A stretch of 64,000 bases of DNA from DASQFI01 sp035633215. GTDB lineage: Bacteria; Acidobacteriota; Vicinamibacteria; Vicinamibacterales; SCN-69-37. The notes under the pieces are model-generated. The model saw only the letters and a program-made list of their open reading frames with translations. It was not told where the DNA came from and did not search any database. How positions within the stretch are numbered: the first letter of the stretch is position 1; each line of letters starts with the position of its first letter. Positions 43,987 through 53,700 of the stretch are shown here, one piece after another. The position numbers and the translations under genes are program-made. The stretch covers positions 62,001-126,000 of the forward strand of contig DASQFI010000033.1 of assembly GCA_035633215.1 (NCBI GenBank). The letters run 5' to 3'.

Positions 43987-44973
43987 TCATTTCTCCGGCA
44001 GCACGTGCCGCTCAATCAGATCGAACAGCTCCCGCCGGTACCCCCTCCGCTCGTCGCTGATCGTCGTGGACGACGTCACGGCAATCACCAGATCCAGATC
44101 GCGGAAGACGAAGATGTACTGCCCGCCGAATCCCCACGCGAAGCAGGCACGATGGCTTCCGAACGTCTGGGTCCACCAACCGTAGCCGTACTCGCGATCG
44201 GAATCCCAGCGTGAGCGCGTGCGCGGGGTGCAGGAGGCGTCCACCCACGCGGCCGGAACGACCTGCACGCCGCTGGCGCGACCGCGATTGAGGTACAGCT
44301 CGCCGAGCGTCGTCATTTGCCGCGGCGTCATCAGCATCTCGTTACCGCCGAGGTAGATGCCCTGCGGATCTCGCGTCCACCGCGCGAGCGTGACGCCCAG
44401 CGGCTTCCCGAGCGTCTCGACCGCAAACTGATGCGTCGATTTCCCGGACGCCCTGGTGAGAATCGCCGAGAGGATGTGCGACGTCCCGGTGCTGTACTCC
44501 ATCGATGTGCCGGGCTCGCTCACCAACGGACGGCCCAGCGCGTGGCGCACCCAGTTTGCGCTGCTCACCCATCGACCATAGTTCCCGCCGCTCGTCGACT
44601 CGAGACCCGATCGCATCGTCAACAGGTCCTCAATCATGATCGTCTGCTTGCGCCTGTCGGGATCCTTGCGGAGCTCGGAAAACCAGCGATCGATGGGGGT
44701 GCTCAGGCTGGGAATCAGCTTGCGTTCGATCGCGATGCCGACCAGCGTCGAAATGATGCTCTTCGATGCGGACTTGATGTTCGCCAGCCGGGACGCGCTG
44801 TGACCCTTCGCGTAATACTCGAGCACGATCTGACCGCGGTGGCTCACGAGCAGGCTGTGCAGCCGCGGCAGCGATGCCGCCGCGGCCCGGACGGCAGACG
44901 CGTCCTGCTGCGGCGTGCCGTGCAGCACGGCCGCTGCGGCGAAACAGACAAAGACGGATAACGCGAGCTTCAT
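43987..44973 (-). CDS. Exported serine hydrolase, beta-lactamase class C fold
   Basis: This 328-residue protein has a signal peptide (KLALSVFVCFAAAAVLHG). Its catalytic SxxK is S68-A-S-K71 (ANIKSASKSIIS), with a YST motif (MEYSTGTSH) and a late GFGGQ in place of KTG. It resembles the EstB/6-aminohexanoate-dimer-hydrolase group of esterases or D-peptidases. The start is placed at MKLALS; a longer frame (MRENPA) would put an acidic residue in the signal. It converges on kinase copy 2 with a two-base gap and is divergent from an exported protein gene. Confidence 0.85.
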   Translation of the reverse strand: MKLALSVFVCFAAAAVLHGTPQQDASAVRAAAASLPRLHSLLVSHRGQIVLEYYAKGHSASRLANIKSASKSIISTLVGIAIERKLIPSLSTPIDRWFSELRKDPDRRKQTIMIEDLLTMRSGLESTSGGNYGRWVSSANWVRHALGRPLVSEPGTSMEYSTGTSHILSAILTRASGKSTHQFAVETLGKPLGVTLARWTRDPQGIYLGGNEMLMTPRQMTTLGELYLNRGRASGVQVVPAAWVDASCTPRTRSRWDSDREYGYGWWTQTFGSHRACFAWGFGGQYIFVFRDLDLVIAVTSSTTISDERRGYRRELFDLIERHVLPEK

Positions 44974-45028
44974 CGCGGGATTCTCACGCATCGCGGCGCG
45001 CGCGTATCATAAGCAGTCGAGGACACCC

Positions 45029-46009
45029 ATGAACGGAACCGTCAGGAAGAATCGAAGCACACGCCGGCGCTTCGCCGCAATCCTTCTGGTCATCGCCACG
45101 GTCGCGGCGTACCCGCTGACCGCGACGACATTCATCTCCGCGGAACCGATTCCCACTGGAGACGTCATCGGCCAATCCGCGCTCAGCACGATCCTGAGCG
45201 CCGGCTATCCGAACCTGGAGCGCTGGAGCAATCGGCTGCTCAATGACTGCGACACCGTCCAGAACGTGATCGACACCCTCACGGCGAACGCCGCCATCAC
45301 GACGGTCACTTCCGCGAATACCAGTTTTCGGGTGGCCGCCGGAGGATTCGAGGGCGTCACCAATCCGTCGTTCGTGTTCAAGGTTCAGGACTCGGGGCCT
45401 GGGGCGGTGAGCGCGGCGGATGTCAACGTGGTCAGCAATGCGCTGGGGTATGTATTGAGCCAGGGCGGAACGGCGCACTTCAGTCCGGACAATGCGAAGG
45501 CCTACGCGTTCTCTCTCGACTACGCGGTCGTCACATTCGCAGGCACGCTGACCGGGGTCCAGGCCAAAGACTTTTTCGACCATCTCGGCACCATCGATGC
45601 CGACCTGTGGAGCGGCCTGTTCGCGGGCTTCACACAGATCGCTTTTGGCAATTCGGCGTCCAATAATTCCATGTTGTTTCTCAAGCCGGCCGCAACGAAA
45701 CAGCAGTTCATTACCGGCCTGTCGACGGCCGCCAGCACCACCTCGGGGGCGACGTACGTCACGGTCAAGAACAATGGCGCGCCGACAACCGCCAAGGCGG
45801 GCATCGCGTTTCCAGAGAATGACTGGATCGCGTTCCCCGGTGGCACCCAATATCTGTCTCAGCTCGGTAACGCTTCTTCGCAACTCCTGACGGAGCTGGC
45901 CGCATTGCGGCTGCAGCATCTCGAAGCCGTCGCCAATCTCCTGGAGGCGATCGAGGATGGCAACGTGACCGACTATCTCAATAGTCAGTTCGCCTGCCCG
46001 GTTCGGTGA
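45029..46009 (+). CDS. Exported protein of unknown function
   Basis: This 326-residue protein has a basic N-region and signal helix (RRFAAILLVIATVAAYPLTA). The mature part is rich in Ala, Thr, Ser, Asn, with many strand-like stretches (AGGFEGVTNPSFVFKVQDSG, GATYVTVKNNGAP) and a helical C-terminus (LTELAALRLQHLEAVANLLEAI). Only two cysteines are seen (NDCDT and FACPVR), which could form a disulfide. A TATCAT at about 45005-45010 could be the -10 box. It abuts the GNAT-nitrilase gene at its 3' end. I do not recognise a family. Confidence 0.6.
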   Translation: MNGTVRKNRSTRRRFAAILLVIATVAAYPLTATTFISAEPIPTGDVIGQSALSTILSAGYPNLERWSNRLLNDCDTVQNVIDTLTANAAITTVTSANTSFRVAAGGFEGVTNPSFVFKVQDSGPGAVSAADVNVVSNALGYVLSQGGTAHFSPDNAKAYAFSLDYAVVTFAGTLTGVQAKDFFDHLGTIDADLWSGLFAGFTQIAFGNSASNNSMLFLKPAATKQQFITGLSTAASTTSGATYVTVKNNGAPTTAKAGIAFPENDWIAFPGGTQYLSQLGNASSQLLTELAALRLQHLEAVANLLEAIEDGNVTDYLNSQFACPVR

Positions 46010-47269
46010 TTGAAGGTGGATGTTCGAGCTGCCGAGGACGCTGACCTCGATCCTCTCGCGCAGGTCTGGTACGACGGCTGGTACGAGGCTCATGCGGCGA
46101 TCGTTCCGGCCGAGCTGACGCGACTCCGGACGCTCGAGAGCTTTCGAGATCGGCTCCGCGCCGGCCTCCCAACGATCCGCGTCGTGGGTCCTTCCGGCGC
46201 TCCGCATGGCTTCTGCTGGATCAAGGGCGACGAGCTCTACCAGTTGTTCGTGTCGGCCCCAACTCGTGGCTCCGGCATCGCCGTTGCGCTGATTGACGAC
46301 GCCGAACGGCGACTCTTCGATAGCGGCGTCGACACGGCGTGGCTCGCCTGCGCGATTGGCAACGAGCGAGCCGCGCGCTTTTATGAAAGGCGTGCATGGC
46401 AGCGTACAGGAATCGTCGCGAATCTTGCGGAAACGTCGGAGGGCGCGTTTCCGCTCGACGTCTGGCGGTATGAAAAGGCCCTGAAGAGGCGGATCGCGCT
46501 CGCGAACCTCCGCTTTCCGTCCACGCCGGAGGAATCGATCACCCTCGCCTGTCGCGCCATCGAGGAAGCCGCGGCCAGGGGCGCGCGGATCGTCTGCTTT
46601 CCCGAGTGTTTCGTCCCCGGCTATCGACGCGCGGGCCAGCCTGCGACGCCGCCCGATCCCGAATTCCTCGAACGGGCCTGGTCCGTGATCGCCGAGGCCG
46701 CCGAGCGGGGAAAAATCGTTGTCGTGCTCGGAACAGAACGTGTCGTTGACGAGGGAGTCGTCCCGACGGCACTTGTGATCAATGCAGACGGATCATTCGC
46801 GGGATTCCAGGACAAAGTACAGATCGATCCCAGCGAGGAACCGACGTACACGCCAGGCTCGGGTCGCCGCGTGTTTCAGGCAGGCGGCCTGACGTTCGGA
46901 ATCGCCATCTGCCACGAAGGCTGGCGATATCCAGAGACCGTCCGCTTCGCTGCCCGGAATGGCGCGCAGGTGGTGTTCCATCCGCACTTTCACGAGGCCG
47001 AGCCCGGTTCCTATCGGCCGACGACGTTCGCCGACCCCGCGAATACGTTCCATGAGAAGGCGGCGCTCTGCCGCGCCGCGGAGAACACCTGCTATTTCGC
47101 GACCGTCAATTGCGCGAGTGCCGGCTCTCCGAGTACGTCGGCGATCATTCGTCCGGACGGGACCGTGCTCGGCTACCAGCCGTACGGTCAGGAAGGTTTG
47201 CTGATCGGAGACCTCGATCTGACCGCCGCCACTCGCCTGCTCGCGTCGCGCCTCAGACCCGTCACGTAA
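46010..47269 (+). CDS. GNAT acetyltransferase - nitrilase-type hydrolase fusion
   Basis: A 419-residue fusion. Residues 1-155: GNAT fold (VDVRAAEDADLDPLAQVWYDGWYEAH, acetyl-CoA loop VSAPTRGSGIAVALIDDAERRL, NERAARFYERRAW). Residues 160-419: carbon-nitrogen hydrolase with the triad E199 (CFPECFVPGY), K269 (FQDKVQIDP) and C301 (ICHEGWRYPE). It may acetylate an amine and act on an amide or nitrile in the same metabolite path. I recall a similar order in Bacillus YhcX. The start shown is TTG 46010 directly after the preceding stop. Nothing shows the substrate. Confidence 0.88.
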   Translation: MKVDVRAAEDADLDPLAQVWYDGWYEAHAAIVPAELTRLRTLESFRDRLRAGLPTIRVVGPSGAPHGFCWIKGDELYQLFVSAPTRGSGIAVALIDDAERRLFDSGVDTAWLACAIGNERAARFYERRAWQRTGIVANLAETSEGAFPLDVWRYEKALKRRIALANLRFPSTPEESITLACRAIEEAAARGARIVCFPECFVPGYRRAGQPATPPDPEFLERAWSVIAEAAERGKIVVVLGTERVVDEGVVPTALVINADGSFAGFQDKVQIDPSEEPTYTPGSGRRVFQAGGLTFGIAICHEGWRYPETVRFAARNGAQVVFHPHFHEAEPGSYRPTTFADPANTFHEKAALCRAAENTCYFATVNCASAGSPSTSAIIRPDGTVLGYQPYGQEGLLIGDLDLTAATRLLASRLRPVT

Positions 47270-47342
47270 CGTCTCGATGCCGCTTGACCGGCCCCGCACA
47301 ACGGTCTGGAGCATATACTTTGCGAGGCAAAGGAGGTCACAA

Positions 47343-47729
47343 GTGCTTGGCATCCTGCGCGCAGCCGCCCTCGTCGCGGTCGTGGTTGGGGCCTGTGGCT
47401 CGTTCTATCTGATGCTCCGTGCAGGAAACCGGAACAGTTCCCTGGTGCTCCTCGTGATTCTGTTCACGATCTGGGTGCTCGCGCCGTTCGCGGTCCTCGC
47501 CTGGGCCCTGGTGGTTTCGAAGCGTTGGCAGGTTCCCACCCGAGTGGCGCTCTACAACGTCACGCTCGTCGTCGCGCTCGGTTCCCTGGCGTGCTACAGC
47601 GAACTGGTGCCGAAGCCTGCGGGCGCGCCGAACGTGTTCATGTTCGTTGCCGTCCCCCCGGCGTCATTGGTGCTGATGGCGATCATGATCGCGATGGCCG
47701 CGCTGGTATCTCGCAGGCGATCTCACTGA
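47343..47729 (+). CDS. Small four-helix membrane protein
   Basis: This 128-residue protein has four hydrophobic helices (LRAAALVAVVVGACGSFYLML; SLVLLVILFTIWVLAPFAVLAWALVV; VALYNVTLVVALGSLACYS; VPPASLVLMAIMIAMAALV). The start is GTG 47343, chosen because a full AAAGGAGGT lies eight bases upstream; a longer frame from 47277 has no such site. TATACT at 47314-47319 could be the -10 box. The last codons overlap the convergent end of the glucan synthase gene by seven bases. Function unknown. Confidence 0.7.
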   Translation: MLGILRAAALVAVVVGACGSFYLMLRAGNRNSSLVLLVILFTIWVLAPFAVLAWALVVSKRWQVPTRVALYNVTLVVALGSLACYSELVPKPAGAPNVFMFVAVPPASLVLMAIMIAMAALVSRRRSH

Positions 47730-50700
47730 CGCCGGACATCGGCGCTGCTGGAATACCCGGCGACGCCTGCGCCGCGCGGCGGGGTCTCGTGCATCCCAGG
47801 TCCGGCCAGCACGATCTCCACCCGGTGCGTCGCCTCGTCGTTCACAATCGGAATCGCCTCCGGATCGATCGTCACGCCGTCGAGCGTGGCCTCGGCAACG
47901 CCACGGCTGGCCTTGTGAGGATTCCTCACCGTCACTTCATACCGCGTACGGCCGCGCATCCAGACAAGGGAGTATTCGGGCCATTGCGTAGGGATGCACG
48001 GATCGATTCGGAACGTTGCGCTTCCCACACGAAGACCGAGCAGGGCCTCGATTGCGGCCTGATACATCCAGCCGGCCGAGCCCGTGTACCACGTCCATCC
48101 GCCACGGCCGATGTGCATGGGATGGGCGTACACATCGGCGGCGACCGCGTACGGTTCCCCGCGGTACCGCTCCACGCCCTCGATCGTCCGCGTGTGATTG
48201 ATCGGATTGAGCATGTGGAATATTTCCATCGCCGCATCGCCGCGTCCCAACCGCGCCAGGGCGATGAGCGCCCACAGGGCGGCGTGCGTGTACTGGCCGC
48301 CGTTCTCGCGGACGCCGGCCACGTAGCCTTTGATGTAGCCAGGATCGTGCGCCATCTGGTCGAACGGCGGCGTCAGGAGCAGCACCATTTGCGCGTCACG
48401 ACGCACGAGGTGCGCCTGCAAGGCGTCCATGGCGCGCTCCGCGCGGCGGGCCTCCGCCGCCCGAGACAAGACCGCCCAGGACTGGCTGATCGAATCGATC
48501 CGGCACTCTTCGTTCTGGGCCGATCCGAGCGGCGTCCCGTCATCGAAATACGCGCGGCGGTACCAGTCGCCATCCCAGGCCAGCTCCAGCATCCCGGTGA
48601 GCCACCCGGCGTCGTTCCGATACCGCCGGGCCAGGTCGCTTTGTCCGCGCCGCTCGCAAATTGGCGCGAACTCGTTCAGGACGGTCACGAGGAACCACCC
48701 GAGCCAGACGCTCTCGCCGCGGCCTTCGTGGCCAACGCGATTCATGCCGTCGTTCCAGTCGCCCGAGCCCATGAGTGGGAGGCCGTGCGCGCCGTATTTC
48801 AGGGCGTGGTTGATGGCCCGCACTGCGTGCTCGAACAGCGAGCCCCGCTCCGCGGACACCCTTGGCAGGACGTATGTCTCGGTCTCCCCCGGCTCGAGCG
48901 GCGGCGCCTCGAGAAACGCCACTTCCTCATCCAGCACGGCGTCGTCGCCGGTCGCCGATAAGTACCTGCCGATGACATATGGCAGCCACAGCAGATCGTC
49001 GGAACACCGCGTCCGCGTTCCGCGTCCGGTGGGTGGATGCCACCAATGCTGCACGTCGCCTTCGACGAACTGCCGGCACGCGGCGTGCAGCAGGTGCGCG
49101 CGACACAGCTCTGGCTTCGCCATGAGCAACGCCACCACGTCCTGCAACTGGTCGCGGAATCCGAACGCCCCGCCCGGCTGGTACGGACCACAGCGCGCCC
49201 AGATCCGGCAGCTCAGCGTCTGATAGACCAGCCACCGGTTCACGATCAGATCGAACGAGTCGTCGGGCGTGTGGACCTGAACGGCGCCAAGCGTTTCTTC
49301 CCACGCGCGTTCCACCCGTTCGAGGGTGGCATCGGCTTGGTCGATTCTGGAGTAGCGCTGCGCGAGCTCGAGCGCGTGGCCGCGATCGCTCCCCTGCGCC
49401 AGCACGAACGCGACGCGCCGGGTTTCGCCCGGCGCGATCTCGATCGGTACATGAAGGGCCCCGCAGGGATCGAGTCCCGCGCCATGACGGCCGGCAAGTC
49501 GTTCGCGGAGGAGCGCCGCCGGACGCGCCAGCGAGCGATGGCGGCCCACGAATTCGGAACGGTCGCAGGTATGTGACCGCGCGCGCTCCGTCGAGAGCCA
49601 GATGGCGACGCGTCCGGCGAACTCCGTGTTGTAGTCGCAGCGGGCGAGAATGGCGCCGGTCGCCTCGTCGATGTCAGTGACGACGAACCGTCGATCGTCC
49701 TCCCGGGGTGGACCCAGACACCATTCGACGTAGCCGAACAGGCTGAGCCTCCGTCTCAGGTTGGACGTGTTCGTCAGTGTCAGCACGGTGAGCTTCACGG
49801 GGTCGTCGGGTGCGACGAACACGGTCAGCTCCTGCGTCAGCCCAGCCAGCGCGTGCTGATACCGAGTCACGCCGGCGGCGTGCCGAATCACCCAACGGCC
49901 TTGATCCGCGTGGCGCGGCATCGGTTCTGGCGTGGCGCACCAGGCAGCGCCCGAATCGTCGTCGCGCAGGAAGATCGCTTCGCCCGTCGGATCGCCGATC
50001 GGGTCGTTGGCGAACGGCGTGAGGCGGTTCTCACGGCTGTTCTCGTTCCAGGTGAACGCCGACCCCGAGGCGGTCACGATGGTGCCGAACGAGGGATTCG
50101 CGATGACGTTCGACCACGGCAGCGGCGTCTCGCGGTCCCCCTCGAGCACGACGACGTACTCGCGCCCATCGGGCGTGAAACCGCCGATGCCATTCGGCAT
50201 GACGAGCGGCGGGATCGGTACTGGCTCGGACGCCGGCTCCGGACGGAGGATGTGTGTAGCGGCCTCGTGCTCGTCGTAGAGCCAGGGCGCATCGCGGTGC
50301 AGCTGCGAGCTCAGCTCTCCGAGGTCGCCGCGCAGGACGACGCGCGCGACCGCCGCCAGCAGCCGCCGATCCGCCTCGGGCATGCCGTCCGTGCGCAAGA
50401 GAAAGATGCCCCCCGGCTTCTGGAGCCACCCGGCTGACCGCGGTTCCTGCACGAGACGCATCAGCTGGTCCTGCGTCTCGTCGAGGTACTCCGCCGGATG
50501 TTCGTTCAGGATCACGACGTCGGCGCGGAGTCCTTTCACGCGCCAGTATTCCTGCGCGCGCAGCACCTGCCGGACCAGGGGGATCGCGTCCGACTCGGTG
50601 ACACGGACCAGCACGATTGGGACGTCGCCGGAGATGCCGTAGCCCCAGAGGCTCGACTGCCCCAGCGTGTTCGCCGCGACGTCCGGCGGGCTGATGAGCG

Positions 50701-53700
50701 AGCGATCGGGCCCAAAGACGCGCGAGGCCAGACGATCGGACAGCATCGCCTGATCGTCATTCATTCCGAGATACTGAAGCGTCGTGTGCACATGGGTGAA
50801 GGCCATGGACAGCACGCGCGCCGCGGCGCTCCCGTCCCGATACTTGCGCGCCAGTGCGACGGCCGAATCCCGATCCGGCGCGACGCCGGTGGCAAACGTC
50901 ATCCGCACGAACGCGCCGGGCGGCAGATGCACCCGCTCGCGCAGCGCCGCCACGGGATCGAGGACGGCGCCGGTCGTGCCGGACAGGGCCCGGCCGTCGA
51001 GTGCAATCGGATTGGCGGGCGATCGGCCTCGCCCGATGAACCGCGCGCGATCGGTCTCCCATTCGATGGCCCCGCGCATGCGCCCTGCGAGCCCGAGCAC
51101 GTGAAACGCCCAGATGGGCGATTCATCCGCCGCGCGCCGGCGCCGGCCGAAGAGCAGGCACGCGGTCTGCTGATCGAACTCGGTTTCCACGAACAGCTTC
51201 CCGAACGCCGGATGCGCCACGTCGTCGGCCGGCCGTGCCAGCACGATCTCGGCGTAGCTCGTGACCTCGAGGTCGCGCGGCCGATCGCCGCGGTTGACAA
51301 TGGAGAGACGGCGGATTTCGACGTCGTCTTCCGGCGACACCGCTATCTGCAGCGTCGTCTCGAAATCGCCGTCGCGCCGGCGAAACACAATCTTCTCCAG
51401 CTGGAACGTGACGTCGTACAAGTCCGGTTCACGGCCGCCGGGCAGATAGGTGGCCGACCAGACCCGGTTCGACCAGGGGTCGCGCATGAAGATGAAGTGC
51501 GCGCCGCCGTCGTTGGTCCAATCCTGACGTTGACGCGTCACGGCCAGGTCGCGCCACGTGCTGAACCCGCCGCCGGCATTGGTCACGAGCGTGGTGTAGC
51601 GGCCATTCGACAAGACATGCGCGTGCGCGCTGACCGTATGCGGCGACCGGAACTGTCGTGATTCGAATGCCGGAACCGGCGCGGGCGTGGTGCTCTCCGC
51701 CGGTCGGAATTCCGACAGGATCGCCTCGCGAGGGACGCGCTCCTGGAGCAGCAACTCGCTCGCCTGCACGCGAGGATCGGCGTGGAATCTCGCCACGAAC
51801 GCGTCGTTTCTGACGACATTCGCCAGCGCCACGAGGGACATGCCCTGGTGATGCGCGAAATACGCGCGCACGATGGTGGGCTTCGGGGGATCGCCTGGCG
51901 CCGCGTCGGCGTCAGGCACTCGCGGACGGTAGTCGATGGCCTCGTAGAAGCCGAACCGGCCGTCCAGGCCGACGCGCGCGAGCCGCTGGAAATTGTCGGC
52001 CGCCGCCGACGGATCCACGAGCGCCGCGAGTGCGGTGGAGTACGGCGACACGACGAGGTCTTCGGCCAGCCCGCGTTCGAGACCAAGGCCAGGCACACCG
52101 AAGGCTCGATACTGATAGTTGCCCGCGCTATCGGTAAAGGCGTAGGCGCATTCGGAGATGCCCCACGGCACGCCGCGCGTTCGGCCGTAGTCGATCTGGC
52201 GCCGCACGCTCGCGCGGCAGCTCTGGTCGAGCAGCGTGCCGGGAAAACTGCGCATCAGCAGCTGCGGCAACAGGTATTCGAACATCGTGCCGCCCCACGA
52301 GATCAGCGTGGCCCGTCCTTGCACGTTCGTGACCAGTCGTCCGAGGTGAAACCAGTGATGTTGAGGCACGTCGCCCTTGGCGATGGCGACGAAGCTCGCC
52401 AGCCGCGCCTCGGAGGCCAGCAGGTCGTACGACGACGCGTCGAGCCGTCCCGGGCCCTCGGCGTCCGCCAGTCGGTAGCCGATCGAGAAGATGCGCCGGC
52501 GCCGATCGTAGAGGAACTCGAATCGCATGGCATCCGCGAGGACCGACGCGCGGCGCGCGAGTGCCCGCCAGACGCCCTGCGGAACACTCGGCTCGGCGGA
52601 CAGCTCGCGGGCGGCGGCGCGCGTGGCTTCCGCCCAGTAGATGAGGTCGGCTGGATGTTCGGCAGGCACCGCCTCCCGAAGTTCCCGAATCGCCTCTTCC
52701 AGGTCCTGTTCGAGCCCCTCGAGCCGCGCCCGTCCGCCTTCACGGACGGTGCGGCGAGCCTCGATCATCACCGCGCGCGCGACTTCGTTGACGCGCGTGA
52801 GCGCACGCCGAATCGCGGACGCCCCGGTACTCGATGCCGACGCCGACGCACACAAGCTGGCCGTGTCGGCCAATCCTTCGAGCCGCTGGGTGGAGGTCTG
52901 CGGCGCATTGACCAGGGCGAGAAGGCCCTGCGCGAGCGCGATGAGGGCGCCCGCCAGGTTGCCGCTGTCGACCGTCGAGACGTACCGCGGATGGAGCGGC
53001 GCCCGTGTCGTGGTGTCGTACCAATTCAGGAAGTGCCCCTCGTGGCGTTCCAACCCTTCGAGCGTCGTCAGCATGCGGTCGAGCCGGCTGGCCAGTTCGC
53101 TGGAGGAGAGATACCCGAGATCGTGCGCGGCGACCGTCGAGAGCAGGCCCAGCGCGATGTTGGTTGGCGAGGTCCGCCGCGCCAGTCGCGGCGCGTCACC
53201 CGCTTCCTGGTAATTGTCTGGCGGCAGCCACGCGTCGGCCTCGGCGACGAACGTGTCGAAGTACCGCCAGGTCTTGCGCGCGGTCCGGCGGAGAAGCGCG
53301 CGCTGCCGATCGTCGAGCGGCCGCGCGCGCGCGCCAATCGGCAGGCTCAACCAATAAGCGATCCCGGGCGCCGCGAACCACAGCAGCAGAAACGGCGCCG
53401 CAACGGCGAGCGCGGCGCCATCGCGGACGAGAATGACGGCTGTCGTCACCGCCGCGACGATCGGGCTCGCGATCATCTCGCGGGTGAACCGTCTCAGCGC
53501 CCTGGAACCCGGCGGGCCGCCGGCGCGCGTCGCCGCCGCGGCCGCCGTTTCCCACTCGAGCAGGCGGCGCTTGGTCAAGGCGAGGCGGACGAGTGTCAGC
53601 CCGATCGCGTGGACCGAATCGACGGCGTGATAGGCGAGCAGCGTCACTTCAAGCGCCATCTGCGCGAGGGCCGTCGCGGCGTCGTCGCGCAGATTGCGCA

